64,000 bases of DNA from Hedera helix (GCA_947179155.2 OX359285.1:6836731-6900730), one strand, 5' to 3'; positions 12,752 through 25,612 are shown, numbered from the stretch's first letter. Numbers and translations are program-made. The notes: a model not told the origin generated them from the sequence alone.

Positions 12752-14038
12752 CTATATCCTTAGGTCGTCATTATCATCATCGCCATCGGCTGATAAGTGA
12801 ATATCGTCTATCGTGTCATTGCCGATCCCACCCTCAACACCATCACCAACATTTGCTTGGCAGTCCTTGCCATCTCCTTTAGGGTCCTCGTCACCAGCGT
12901 TGGCTCCACCCATGCCACGAGACTCATCAACAATAATCTACAAAATTAAAATAAAAGTTAGGTAAAAGAGGTTTTAGCTCGGTCATCGGAACTCGTAATC
13001 GAGCTCCGTAAGTTATCATGCGTTTAAAATATGTAAGAGGTGTTATGCCTATGATTTCGCGTCGCTTCTATGTCCGGGCCAAGTTTTGGTCTACTTTTCC
13101 TATATTTGTCTAAGTATTTTTAAAATACATTAGGCAAAAAAAGGTTCTAACTCGGTCATCGTAACTCGAAATCGAGCCACGTAAGTTGTCACGAGTTTGA
13201 AATATGCAAGAGGTGCTACGCCTATGGTTTCGTGTTGTTTAGATGCCCAAGGTGAGTTTTGGTCTACTTTTTTTATATTTGTCTAAGTTTTTTTAAAATA
13301 AGTTAAGCAAACGAGGTTCTAACTCGGGCATTGAGACTCGAAATCAAGCCCCGTAAGTTGTCACGTGTTTGAAATATGTAATAGATGCTACGCCTATGGT
13401 TTCACGTTGTTTGTATGCCTAGGGCAAGTTTTGGTCTACTTTTCCTATATTTGTCCAGGTTTTTTTTTAATATAAGTTAGGCAATTATTTTTTTTTTTAT
13501 AACTTTTTAACAATTTAAATAATCAATATAATATACATTAGCACAAACTATATATTTAAAGACATAAATTAATATTTATAGTTACCTGTTGCATATGTGG
13601 GGGAAAGAGATGTGCAAGTACAACCATTACTATTCGAATGGCCTCCTGCGCTACTAGACCCCATAGCTCGTCTCGTGAAGCTGGATCAATGGAACCATGT
13701 ACGATCTCCTGTGCAATGTGGTAGACACGCTCATGTAATGGTGTGCATGATCGAATTTGACTGTTCGCCATGCATCCATCGACGATCTTCTGAAAGAAAT
13801 CGTCCGATAAAAATGGATTGGCTCCCGATCCACTCGTACCATTTGATCTAGTAGAAGGGCAACGTCTAGCTCTCGCAGTAGACACTAAAGTGTACGCTGA
13901 GACATCCGGCATGCCCATAATCCGATTTTTCTTCGGTCATCTTGTAGCCTGTAGCCAGTCATCAATCTCATATTCTTCACATGTGGAGGGATCTACCTCG
14001 GTGTCAACTCTCTAAGTATCCCGAGCCTCAGTAAGGTA
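12752..14038 (-). pseudogene. C-terminal ORF of CACTA transposon, spliced remnant
   Basis: Minus-strand exons at 13586-13918 (or from about 14038) and 12752-12937 join in phase through a GT-AG intron (CAG|GTAACT to TGTAG|ATT). The first exon encodes a segment with PASRDELWGLVAQEAIR and HLFPPHMQQ. The last is glycine- and aspartate-rich and ends in an acidic run and TAG. This matches the general style of the C-terminal Ptta/En/Spm plant transposase region. Extending upstream past 13918 meets stops, including a TGA in a tract reading EIDDWLQATR then PKKNRI, so it is probably inactive. Its role in the family is DNA binding or assistance in transposition, but no domain is certain here. Confidence 0.6.
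12970..13490 (-). repeat. 173-bp tandem repeat inside CACTA intron
   Basis: Three diverged copies start near 12970, 13143 and 13315. They share GGTTCTAACTCGG, CGTAAGTTGTCACG and TTTTGGTCTACTTTT. All lie within the intron of the C-terminal CACTA ORF. Confidence 0.85.
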
Positions 14039-14141
14039 TTGAAACCTAGTTTGAAATAAAAATATAAAGATATGAAAAAATATGAATACTAATTGCATGA
14101 ATTAAAATACAAACAAAATAAACTATAGTCTTTACTTACAG

Positions 14142-14990
14142 CTATAGTCTTGACATTAACAATCGTTGAAGCCTCGGTGCAATAGGAAAGTAACATAAGA
14201 TCTTTCTCGGCACGTCTTTTCCTTTTTTTTGGCTATTGTCAAAGTATCTACTTGTACCACATATATCACATGACCTCTTATATTTATTCTCATCACCATA
14301 ATACAACATACAGTCATTTTCACAAGCATCAATCTTCTCATACCCTAGATTGAGCCTTTTGACAAGTTTCTTCACATCATAGTACGATTTTGGTAACTTA
14401 TTGCCTACTGGTAAGAACTCCCTCACAATGTTGAGCAACTTATTTAAACTTATCTCGTTGCAATCATGCTCGTTTTTGAAGTGTAAAAGCTTAGTGACTC
14501 CGGATAAGACCATGTGCTTTTCGTGTTCATCATACAGTGGTGTCGTTGATTCCTATAATAACTACTAAAAACCCTTAGCCCCATCACTCGGATCTTGTTG
14601 GATGCTACCGTCATCCCTATTTGTATTCCACTGGAAGAATGAATTAACAGCTTCAACTATTATGTTACTACAGTCATAGGTTTTGTCAGCTCTGGATGCC
14701 GGTTCAAATTCACGGTCATCTAACCAGGTTTCCCCATGATAGATCCATGTGCTATATCCCTACTTGAACCTATAAGCAAATAGGTCGTACATGACATCAC
14801 TCATTTCCTTCAACACTTCATTCACACATTGCTTACAAGGATATCTAATCTCATCGCCTCTGACTTGCTCAAATGCAAAATTGAGAAACTGTTCAACCTT
14901 ACTACGGTATTCAGAGCTAAGCCCACTCTTATTGGTGGCTACCTTAACGGGTCTGGCTTCTATCCTATTCCCAAATGCGTCGCCCCACTG
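14142..14990 (-). pseudogene. TNP2-like CACTA transposase, N-terminal remnant
   Basis: On the minus strand, 14990-14560 reads through an N-terminal transposase-associated domain: HQWGDAFGNRIEA, then YPCKQCVNEVLKEMSDVMYD, then STWIYHGETW. A stop sits just before GYSTWIYHGE. From 14513 a second segment carries ITKLL-type and LPKSYYDVKKLVKRLNLGYE motifs, CENDCMLYY, a CDICG pair and PRKILCYFPIAPRLQRL, all typical of TNP2. The frame breaks between the two segments near 14560. The catalytic Transposase_21 region that should follow is absent because the next coding block, 100 bp on, is the C-terminal ORF. This is a decayed transposase that cannot be active alone. Confidence 0.8.
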
Positions 14991-16535
14991 ATGTCAACAA
15001 CTTGAACACATTTTTAAATTTTAAAAAATTTCGGCAGCACCTTCCCATGGTCTTCAAGTGCACGAAATAGACTAACACATCGTAATCTAAATATGCACCC
15101 GAAGAACATTAAGAGATTTATACTGACCAAAAAATCTCAAAATTTAAAGACGTGCTCAAGTTGTTAACACCGCCCTAAGTGGGATCAAAACATTCAATAA
15201 CAGTCCCAAAACGGGGACTATTCGAGATTCATTTCTATTAAGTGAATCTTGAATGAGTTTCTAAACTTCCTAAACTATATGAAGATATGCAAATGCAAAT
15301 AATATTCCTAACAAAAATCATGCGAGGTTTGATTGATCCAAAATTTTCATTTTCAGTAATGACACTAAAACATTACAATTGAAATTAATAGTTTCAATTA
15401 CAAGATTTTTATTTTAAACATATAAAAGTATTCTATGAAAATGAAATTGATGAAATTGATGATTTGATAATTTTATTAGTTTTAGTGATGTTTTAGGATT
15501 AATTATTTGGAATTATTATTGGGTGACTGTATTAAAACCCTTAAGATGTCTTTGAAATGGCGTAATTATTTTTCGAAAAAGATTCTAATAACTATGAACT
15601 GTACATGAAGTTAAAATTTGAGTTAACTAAAACTTGGTAACTAATAAGGCGATTTGTAAATCCAACTTCAAATGCACAAGAAACAACAAAGCAAAATTAG
15701 GTTTTAAATCACAAGTTTCAGTCTTGATGAAATAAATAACCAAAGCTAATAGCTGGTAATGGTTAGTGGATCTCTATGCATTAATTTAAAATATTAAACA
15801 ATTTAAAATCATGTATTTAACGTCCACAAAGTTCTATAAAAAAAGACTATGAAACCACATAGCTAGTTGAAAATAGTTATCTAGGAACCCCATAACATCC
15901 AAGTAATGGTTTTTTGATCGAGAGACATAAAATGCCTTGTGATTAACAATCAACTACAAAAACTGAGAAAAAGTTCCTCCAGATAAGAGTTAATAACCCT
16001 GCCAAAAGCAAAGCCGAACCTTTGTCAAAATTGTAATGAAAATTAATTAAAGAATAAATTCTAAGCACTTATTGCAGGTAGTAGTTTCTTAGGGCTTACT
16101 TTTTCCTTTTTTGATGAGTTTTAAATTAAAAAAGAAAAAAAAACTGAACTTCTCACCACAAACCAATATCCTCTTTGACTCAATTATTAACCAAACCAAA
16201 TATACATTAATTAAGTATACTAGATTTACAAGTGTAGCCACTAACACTAGCAATAATAGTATAAACAAGTGTAAACATCTCATAAGTACAGATAATTATC
16301 AACTTTATAAGCTACCAATTCCAGTAAAGAAAAAAAAATGTTTGAATTTGGCTTTTAACTAACTATCAAATTTGAACTAAACCACAAGCAACTATTTTAA
16401 AACCAGAGATGAGAACAACAAAAAAGAGCCATCTTTCAATAAGAAGAAGAAAAATATATGTATACACACACACACACACATACATATATAAGTTAATCTT
16501 CTGACTTATAGCTTGCAGACATATATACATACACA

Positions 16536-16574
<39 letters not shown>

Positions 16575-16900
16575 CATATTACTCCATTTACCTATTACAT
16601 AAATCATTTACCATGCCCACAAGAAGAAAACAGAGTGAAATTTTAGAAAAATATAAAATTAGGGTTATATTTGGGGGGAAATTGGAATTGGGGAAAACAT
16701 ACGTACCTAGCTTGAGAGAGATAGGGATGAGTAATTGACAGAGACGGGAGAGGAAGGACGGCGACAGGGAAGAGAGGCTCAGCAACATCGAGAACCCAAA
16801 TGGCAACGACGTATAAGAGGAAAAGGAAAACGCAAGCGGGAGAGAAAAAAACGCAGTAGAGGGAAAATAAAACTGTAAGTTATTAAATAAAGACTCATTC
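14991..16900 (-). other. CACTA interior without clear coding sequence
   Basis: Mostly AT-rich noncoding sequence. (CA)n runs lie at 16465-16481 and 16541-16560. A minus-strand pyrimidine-rich stretch at about 16709-16860 ends in a good splice donor (GCTAG|GTACGTATG), so it may be the 5' UTR exon of the transposon transcript. I see nothing else that supports a gene. Confidence 0.4.
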
Positions 16901-17411
16901 TCGACGGCACTTCCGTCGATATTAGATCGTCGAGATTATGTCAATAATGACGGCAGTACCGTCAATTTTAACATACTGTCCGTTGCTTTTGACAATTCCC
17001 TCGACTGCCAATTTTTTGGGCCAAATCCGCTTACATTGGTGACGACAGTATACTCATTATCGACGAAAATTCGTCAACCACTAAACTTGGAAAAGAAGGG
17101 AATATGTCATTATTGACTAAACACATTGGCGACCGTTACGTCATCGTTAGTGATGTTAATATTGATGGTATTTATGCTGTCGGCTATGAATCCATCGCCA
17201 ATGACCTATTTTTTTTTTTTTTGTAGTGTGATCTTGCTTTGGCAAAATTTTATTTTTTCTAGGATTAATAGACATAGATTTGAAATCCTAGTTTTAGGCG
17301 TAGAGTTGAAACCCTAAACCTCTAGTGATTTACGCGCAGAGCTAAATCCTATATTTTTATTCCACTTAAATCCTACCAAATACATTAATACAATTCTTTC
17401 CTACATCATAA

Positions 17412-17423
17412 TGGTATCAGAGC
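17412..17423 (+). other. Primer-binding site of outer retroelement (Met tRNA type)
   Basis: TGGTATCAGAGC, the standard plant primer-binding sequence complementary to initiator Met-tRNA, begins 3 nt after the LTR end at 17408. Confidence 0.9.
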
Positions 17424-18779
17424 AAGTGCTGTATCTGGAAAGCCCTTTTACAGTCGCTGTAAAGTCCTTTCTGTGACGCCCCGAGAATCCCGCACTAGCC
17501 ACGGGCGACCCCCAGTCGTGAACGAATAATCTTCTTCTTATTATACACAATCATTAAATAATATCATGTTATTGAAAACTCAGTAAATTTAAAATTTTAT
17601 ATTTACTTAAACTTTGCCTTAGAATCGTAATCTTTACATTTATCTTACAAACTCAGATCATTTATAGCATGACATAGTCTATTACAATCCTTGTGAGTAT
17701 ACAAACGCTCACACATTAACAATAAACATTTAGTCTACTTATAAACTTCCTATTCTAAACGAGTTCACAAGTATTAGCACTCGCTTTAATATACAAATGC
17801 CTTTCACTACTATTACAAGGCCTTAACTCAAGAATAATATAAATTTGTAATTATTCCAAAATGTTACATTAAAAGATTTAAACAGTTCTAACAACAAGAT
17901 TTTATAGCAATTATAACTTCAATCATTTTCTTTGTGTTTACCGGGATCTTCAAATTTCTCGCACTTTGCTGAAAATGTTTGATTATAATAAGAGTGAGCA
18001 CTACGGCTCAGCAAGTCTAACAACTATCACATAACATGTAGTTCACATTTAAGTCATACTTCATGTTTCGCATTTAATATATGCATCATGCTCATGCTTT
18101 GCATTTACCCAATTACTGCATGCATACAACGCATATCGATATTTCCAAATTACATAACTCATATAACACATTTCAACTCATAGCATTAATTTTATAACAG
18201 CTATTAATATCATATTACTGTACACAGGCACATTTAGAAATCAGTTAGCACATACGATAAGTGCACATATAATAATTTATGCATATAGCAACAGGTTTGC
18301 AAAAATAACACATAGTACTGAAAAACTTGCCTGAATTGCTTCATCGTTTGCACTTACACAATTCAATTTACCTCATTTGAAAGACTTAATATGATTATCT
18401 TTCAATTAGTAATGCGCATAGGGATTCATTTATCGTTTTCAAATAAATTGACTTGACAACACATAGTTCCCTATTTACTAACTCATAAATTATAGGATAA
18501 TATTATCACCATTGGATAATATTTTAATTACCGACCAATATTATTATACATTAATAATACCTCATTCAATTGCAAACGTTATTAAATAATGAACAACATC
18601 TTAATTGGTTACTAATATTATTAAGCTCTTAATAATATTCACCCAAGTATCAATATTAATAATCCTTTAATAATATTTCATCACTTGCTATTATCATTAA
18701 ATATTTAATAATAATTTACTCCTTTAGTAAAATTTAAAGACTTAAACAATTAAATGTAAATTGTTTACTCACCTCCTTA

Positions 18780-19400
18780 TTCATTTAATTTCTTCCTTTT
18801 ATTTATTTAATATTAAATAAATAATTACTTTAATTAACTTTACTTGTTTATTTATAATTACATAAATAATTATTTCCTTAACCTTATTTTCCTTTAATTA
18901 TTATTTAATATCATTTAAATAATAATAATAAATTAATTATTCCCAATTTCTTTAATGATTATTGAATATCATTAAATAATAACTTCTTAATTAATTATCC
19001 CCATTTATTATTAAATAGCAAATGATCATTTTATTCACTTCATATCTCTTTAATTATTATTTAATATCCTTTAAATAATAATGAATCATTCTTATTTATT
19101 AAATAATAAATAATTACCGTATTACTTTATCTTCCTTTAATTATTATTTAATATCCTTTAAATAATAATTATATAACTAATCACCATTATTTATTATTTA
19201 CTATTAATTAAATAATAAATAATTATTTTATTAACTTCATATAATCCTATACTTTATTTATTATTTAGCATTTAAATAATAAATAATTAATTATTTTTTA
19301 TTTAATTTATTTATTACTTAATATTATTTAAATAATAAATAATAACCTTTATGTATTATTTAATTAAAACTGAATAATACATAATTATTTTATTCTTTTA
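18780..19400. repeat. AT palindrome array in the family A solo LTR
   Basis: Repeated imperfect palindromes of the TTATTATTTAATAT...TTAAATAATAA kind with short pyrimidine spacers. It corresponds to 3380-4080. Confidence 0.75.
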
Positions 19401-21070
19401 TCCTTATTTTTCTTAAGTCCTTCGTATTTATTAAAAATACTTAATTGACTTATTATTTTTATATCTCTTGGATATATTTAGTATATTTCATTCCATACAC
19501 AAAATAATTTTCGTTTAATTTTTCAACTTTATTTACTATTTTTAAATAGTCCATTTTTGTCCAAACTTTTCCATATTTATTAAACATTCCGTTTTTATCC
19601 AAAAATGTTGAAACTTTTAAGATTTCCTCCTGCCACCATAGAAAACATCGAGTAAAATTTTTATAATATTTGGAGTTATACAACTCAAGTTATAACCGTA
19701 TCTTTATTTCAAAAACGTAAATAAACATCGGGTCATAACTCACTCATCCAAGGTTGGATTGAGCTCAAATGTTTATAGTGGCTTCTCTATACTATATAAT
19801 ACGACATATAAAATGGCCGGAATTTTTTGAGCAAGTAAAGTGGCTAAAACAGGCCGTTCAATTTTCTAGGCAGTAGGTTTCCAGATTTTTTTTCCGGCAG
19901 AATTGTTTTACGAGAAAAATCATCACGGATAACTTGTTTAATATTTTTTAGTCGTTCCACTTGGAATCTCTTCCTATCTTATAGTACTATCACTCAAAAT
20001 TGATAGATCATGAATACGAGTTACGGAACATAAACAAGTAACTTTAGGAATGGACTATTACGTTTTGGGTTTTCCGGCGAAAATCGATTTTATGTTTTTG
20101 TCAAACTTTTTCAACATAAAAGTATATAAATACCCATGCTAAACCCATTTAACCATAGATCTACTAATATAACATGGATTTAAGTATAGAGAGTTTTGAA
20201 AATAATTTTCTACCATAGAAATAATATATCACACAATAAAAGCTTCAAAACTAGAGTTAAAGGTGTTTTTATACCTCTAGCTCTTGATGGCTCTCCTTCT
20301 TTGCTTTCCAAGGTAAGAGATGAAGTTGTTGGACCTCCAAGAACACACCAATGGCTGATGAGTACTCCCCCTTCAATCCCTCTTGGTATTCCTTTGATTA
20401 ACTAACAAGAACTTCTAAGTATTCTCACATTTGCTCTCAATGCTCTATAGTTTTCTCTCTCTTTCATCCTTGGATGCTAGACACAAATGAACCAACTCTT
20501 GCACACTTAGTGAAGGTTCTTATTTATAGGGTGAGCATAAGTGTGATCAACTTCCTTAATCCATCCAATCTTGGTTAAATTAAGCCTAATCCACATAGAA
20601 AACATGGCCCCTTAAAATGAGGAAACAAGGACAACATGGGAGGAATTTAGGGGAAAGGACATTGCATGGGAGAAAATTAGGGATTTGTATTTTCTAGGAA
20701 AATGCTTGGAGCTTTGTGCCAACCTAACTATTTTATCTCTCCTTTCTCCAACACTTAACTCATGTTGGGTTAACTCTCTACCATTTAAATCACAAAATGG
20801 TTAACTCTTATCAATCATTTATTTCTCCTACACACGCTACAACATAGCCATTAATAATAACTTCATAGCCTTCACATTTCTTACACCACTTACACACATC
20901 ACCAACTAGTCACTTCTATCACCTTTTTGCTCATACCAATGCAAGCATCACTTCATCATTAATTACACCTTAAGATCATATCACTTCTCTTTCTCTCAAC
21001 TTCTACACTTAACCCAAGTATGGTTATATTAACCATAGCTAGTTTATTAACACATACCACAATTTATTTA

Positions 21071-21072
<2 letters not shown>

Positions 21073-21112
<40 letters not shown>
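21073..21112. repeat. (AT)n microsatellite
   Basis: About 20 AT units inside the solo LTR. Confidence 0.95.
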
Positions 21113-21114
<2 letters not shown>

Positions 21115-22086
21115 CACATTACCCAATGAGCACAAAACTCTAGGCATCACATAATTAATGAGCACGTGACTCGAGAGTACAACTCTCTATCAACTAACTC
21201 ATGAATGATTAATCCTTTAACTTTCTTTATCCTTCAAAATTAATAATTTGGATCATCAAAATAATTATCTAATATTATTATAATATCTTAATAATTTAGA
21301 TCATACCATAAAGTAATTTAAATTACTTGTATAATATCACATTATACACAATCTCTTGTTAACTAAATAACTTGGGTTGTTTTTCCAATAATAATTAATA
21401 TTATTCCTGAACACATTAATTAAGTTACACACTTAAATAAATATATAATTTAGCCCATCAAGACTATCATTCACATTAATTAAATAATTTAACCTTACAC
21501 AAATATAATTAAATAAATTAATTATATTTCATGTCTGTCATGATAATTCTTTATTTATTTTATAATTATCAATCTTCCCATTCACCATTTAAGGTTAACT
21601 TTCAAGACATGTTAATTTGTAACATAGTCTTATCTTGTTTTTTATTTTCATCATTTAGTTAATTTAAATTAATTAAATTAACTACTTGATAACTCTCATC
21701 AAATATACTCGTATCGTTATACATAGAATTTCATAGCAATAACTTCTCCATTTGAAATTTATTTACTTATTAAATTTCCCACATACCTCATTATAAAATT
21801 TCTTACATAATCTTATTTGTCGAATAGTTCATCGAGTTTTAAAGGTATCATATTACCTTACTCTTAATATATCTCCAAGTATGCATATTAATAAAATTAT
21901 AGATTTTAAAATTTAAAAACCCTTATTTACTCACATTCAAATCTTAACACAAAGATTAGGGTAAAATGTTTACTTAATTTATATACCTTTTACTTCTTCG
22001 AATCTAGGTTTTAACTTCAACCTTTATTTCATCATTTAAGATCTTATTTAAAGGTTTTTGTCAAATATCTGGGATATTACACTTTC

Positions 22087-22467
22087 ACAGTCGCTGGAAA
22101 GTCGTCGAAAAATCTCATTGGAATCCTATCCGTAGTATGTCGTCGCCGCCGTTCCTACTACAAGCCCACTCGATCTACTGCCTGATCTGTAGACAAGCCA
22201 TCATCTGCTTTTTAAACCCAACCACACCATCGAATCACCCAAACAAAAGAAAAAAATTTAAGGAAAAAGACTATCAAAAAAGAAAAGAAAATAAGAAAAA
22301 AGAAGAAGCCGAAGCCGAAAAAGAAGAGAGAGAAGAGCATAAGCAGAAGACGAAAAGTAGAAAAGGAGAAAAAGACGTATCTGCCCCAACAACGTGAAAC
22401 TGCTACCGCTCTTTACGTCGTGATTTTCCTTCCTATCCATCTCCTTTCACTACCATGTCGGGTCAAG
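22087..22467 (+). other. 5' internal region of the outer retroelement with Lys/Glu-rich ORF
   Basis: Host leader of the outer element between two later insertions. An open frame at 22137-22397 encodes 86 residues. After a short hydrophobic start it becomes almost wholly Lys/Glu/Arg from residue 38, as in a charged coiled coil. No gag motif is recognisable. It may be the start of the element's own small ORF, whose later part could be the charged region at 47040-47640. Function unknown. Confidence 0.4.
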
Positions 22468-22472
22468 CCTCT

Positions 22473-23175
22473 TGATAAGTAGATTTTATATCTATTTATT
22501 GGGTATTATTATGCTTAATTATTTGTGAGTTTTTAGGTATTTTTAGTGTTTTAGGTAATTTATTTATTAAAATGCATTATTATTATTTTTATGTATCCTT
22601 AGTATTTTTATATTATTTTTAATATTTTTATTTTGTAAGAATTAATTACAACTTGGATGGCAAAATTGTAAATTTATTAAGTCTAATGGCAAATATCTAA
22701 TTAAGCTAAAGTTGGCGACCAGTGACAGAATTGTAATTATCTGAAAAATCTGAGTTGCATGTAATGCATGGACATAGAAGGAACAGAGAATCTGGGATGA
22801 CGCCGTTCTGGCCAGGAAAAGGAAAAATTAACGCGCAATGCGCGGTAGCCTATTATTATCAATCCAACGACGTCATTTGCGGTCTGGGCTGAGGAAAAGA
22901 AATACACGCGCGCCATGCGCGCGGATGGGGATGCTGACTTCGTCAAAGGACGCGAGTGCCCTGTTTGTTTGACGAGTTAATTGCCAGAAATAGATTATTC
23001 ACGATTTTGAGCTTTAATTTGATTCCAAATTGGATTTTAATTCCCCATTAGCTTAGTATTATTATTGTACTTCTATAAATACATTATGAGAGCACATTAT
23101 CAGATTATTAGAGATAATTAAGAGCTCTCTCTCTCTATTTCTAAGGTGTATCATATCTCTCTAAATTCTTTTGCA

Positions 23176-23244
<69 letters not shown>

Positions 23245-24050
23245 GTTTGACTAATTTTTATTTATTCAGTTCTAGAGGATTTTAAACCCAATTACAATTA
23301 ATGGATAAATTAATTTAGTAATATTATTTATTTTTTCTTATATGAAATTATTTGTGATAATCTGTTTTTAATTATTTTTGATATTAAATTTGGTTGGTTT
23401 GATTAGAGCTCATTAGATTGATCAAATTATTATCAATTGCTACATTTAGGAATTTTATTACGTGTAATTGATATTGTTCTAATCGTTGGTAGTGAATAGT
23501 GATAGATGATTGTGGTCAAGCTTTTGTTTATTGCTATGGTTATCATGATATAAGTTAAACAATCCGAGTTTATGAGATTGTTGCTTAGAATAATCTAATT
23601 TCCTTGTGATTAATGCTTCCATTATATTAAATTTAGAGAGCTTGTTCTAGGTTGTATAATGGTTAGAATCTAATAAAGAGCTTGTTTTGTTAGATTAAAA
23701 TTAAGAGAAATTTCAGGTAGCGGAGCTTATTGTTGCCTATGATTATTAGTTTCATGCAAGGATATAAATATATATTGATTGATTGATCTAATTAATTGTA
23801 AGGGTGAGAATGAACTGAAGAACTGAATATTTTAATGTATCGGTTAATCTTATTAATTTATTTTTGTTTATTTAGTTACTTATAGTTAATTCAAAAAAAT
23901 TCCCTTATTTATTTATTGTTATTTAGAATTGAAAATATTAGAATTTATTGAAACAAGATCACTCTCTGTGGGTTCGATCCTTGCTTGTTATTCTACTGAT
24001 TTTGTAATTAAAAGTAAGAATTAATTTTGGAGTATTAACGACAACTTCCA
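22473..24050 (+). repeat. 5' LTR of Athila element
   Basis: 1,578 bp. It includes an (ATT)n microsatellite at 23176-23243 and a GC-rich block around 22800-22930 with several CG sites that have decayed in the other LTR. Open frames inside it, for example on the minus strand at 22737-22946, recur in the 3' LTR and are not genes. Confidence 0.93.
23176..23243. repeat. (ATT)n microsatellite
   Basis: About 22 ATT units within the 5' LTR. The 3' LTR has the matching run at 45653-45728. Confidence 0.95.
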
Positions 24051-24055
24051 AATTT

Positions 24056-24073
24056 TGGCGCCGTTGTCGGGGA
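24056..24073 (+). other. Primer-binding site of Athila element (Asp tRNA type)
   Basis: TGGCGCCGTTGTCGGGGA lies 5 nt past the LTR end. Athila-lineage elements commonly use TGGCGCCGTTGCCGGGGA; this copy has one C-to-T change. Confidence 0.88.
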
Positions 24074-24116
24074 GTGTTTAATTATTTTTATCTATTCTTT
24101 GTTTTCTTTGTAGTGT

Positions 24117-25612
24117 ATGACTCGATTCTCTCAATCTAGTGAATTGAATTTTGATCCAAAAATAGAAAAGACTGTGAAAAAGATAAGAAAAGAGACTCGT
24201 CAATTTAGAAGAACAACCGCAGACTTAGAAGAAGTTTTTGTACCATCACCGGGCCTCAACGTAGCACTTAAACTACTGTCAATTAGTTCATTAAGTGATT
24301 CTGAAGAAGAAAAAATGGCTAACCCTAATAATAGGACTATGAGGGAGTTGTCTACTACTAATTTACACCAACAACCATCTTTAGATGCGGCTTTTGAACT
24401 TAAATCTGGACTAATCCATCTTTTGCCTACCTTCCGTGGTCTTACAGGTGAAGATCCATACAAACATGTAAAAGAGTTCCATGTGTTATGCTCTACCATG
24501 AAGCCACAAGGAGTAACCGAAGAGCAGATTAAGCTTCGAGCGTTCCCATTCTCATTGTCAGACTTAGTAAAGGATTGGTTGTATTATCTTCCCTCCGGTT
24601 CGATACAATCGTGGAATGATATGAAAAGACTATTCTTGGAGAATTATTTTCTTACTTCAAGAGTCGCCAACATAAGGAAAGAGATATGCGCCATCACACA
24701 GTTCAGTGGAGAAACTCTTTACGAGTATTGGGAAAGATTCAAGAAGTTATGCTCTAGTTGTCCACCGCACCAAATTGATGATCAACACCTTATTCAGTAC
24801 TTCTATGAGGGATTGCTACTAATGGATATGAGTATGCTCAATGCTGTAAGTGGTTCGATAAGACTCCAGAGGTTGCGAAGAATTTAATTGCAAACATGGC
24901 AGTTAATTCATAGCAGTATGGAACTAGGATGGACCATGCAGCAAAGAGGGTGAATAAGGTTGGTTCAAGTAATATGGAACGACAGATCTCAGACTTGACT
25001 GCTATGGTTCGTCAGATGACTACAGGAAATATGTCAACTACAAGAGCTTGTGTGATTTGCTTGCTGACATATTATAATACAGATATTTGTCCAACGCAGC
25101 AAGATGATGACAGTATGCAACAAGCCAATGCAGTGGGTAATTTTCAATGACAACCTCAACGCCGATATGATTCGTATGCCAACACGTACAATCTAGGATG
25201 ATGAGATCATCCTAATCTGAGCTATGGAGGAAATAGACCACCGTAGCAAAATGCCTTTCCAAATAGGCAGCAAGGTTTTCAACCAGCTCAACGACAGTAT
25301 CCACCTCGACAAACAACACCTGCAAATTCTGGGACATCTTTAGAGGATATGTTCAAAGCTTTCATGAACAAAACCCAACAGTTTCAACAAGATACAAGGG
25401 CTTTCATTCACAATCTAGAGAGTCAGATAAGTTAGTTGGCTACAACCGTTGGTCGATTGGATTCTCAAGGCTCGGGAATGTTACCTTCACAAACCGTTAT
25501 CAATCCTAGAGAAAATGCAAGTGCCATTACGTTAAGGAGTGGAACACAGTTGGACACACCAAGGGCTACTGTTGAATTTGACGAGGATAAGGCTAAGGAA
25601 GAGGCATAAATT
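24117..25612 (+). pseudogene. Athila gag, broken
   Basis: The frame opens with MTRFSQSSELNFDPKI at 24117 and stays open for 256 residues. The retrotransposon gag core spans about residues 105-245 (LTGEDPYKHVKEFH, LRAFPFSLSDLVKDWLYYLP, ETLYEYWERFKKLC). It then shifts frame near 24840 and continues in pieces (24929-25150 and on) with several stops. The later part is Gln/Pro-rich (PAQRQYPPRQTTPANSG, FMNKTQQFQQDTR) and ends in ITLRSGTQLD, a stretch common just before the protease in this lineage. Gag would form the capsid; this copy cannot give a full protein. Confidence 0.85.

Larger units (their letters stand above)
11745..17228 (-). mobile_element. CACTA (En/Spm) transposon, internally deleted
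   Basis: The element starts CACTACAAAAAAAAAGG at 11745 and ends in the inverse, TTTTTTTGTAGTG, at 17228. It is flanked by the 3-bp duplication TGA (11742-11744 and 17229-17231). Both ends carry dense subterminal repeats built on GCGACGGT and CGTCGCCAATGAC (11760-12440 and 16900-17215). Coding remnants on the minus strand are the N-terminal part of a TNP2-type transposase and a C-terminal acidic protein; the transposase catalytic core is missing. It is therefore probably non-autonomous. Confidence 0.93.
11495..17408 (+). repeat. 5' LTR of outer element, split by the CACTA insertion
   Basis: LTR sequence at 11495-11744 continues at 17232-17408 and matches 47700-48159 in order; both end in CCTACATCA. 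The CACTA element plus one copy of its TGA target duplication separates the two parts. A second copy of 11651-11744 also occurs at 11957-12050, inside the CACTA boundary, because the junction was duplicated. Confidence 0.9.
17472..22081 (-). mobile_element. 4.6 kb solo LTR (family A) with 5-bp target duplication
   Basis: This unit starts TGTGACGCCCCGAGAATCCC and ends ATCTGGGATATTACA (plus strand), giving TG...CA ends on the minus strand. CTTTC flanks it at 17467-17471 and 22082-22086. It has no primer-binding site or coding region. Features include a minus-strand TATA-like box at 20521-20530, an AT palindrome array at 18780-19400 and a (TA)n run at 21073-21112. It was inserted in the leader of the outer retroelement; the host sequence GTCGCTG...AAAGTC continues on both sides. 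The 3' half matches the LTR at 1-5604. Confidence 0.93.

Noticed and set aside
13597..13851. Plus-strand frame over the CACTA C-terminal exon
   Set aside because: Shadow of the minus-strand exon, which has splice sites and family-like sequence.
17412..17423. tRNA-like matches (also 24056, 28601, 37003)
   Set aside because: Only 12-18 bases complementary to tRNA 3' ends; they are primer-binding sites, with no tRNA fold around them.
22737..22946. Minus-strand frame resembling a small protein, with a near copy at 45194-45403
   Set aside because: It recurs only because it is in both Athila LTRs; no start context, no homology.
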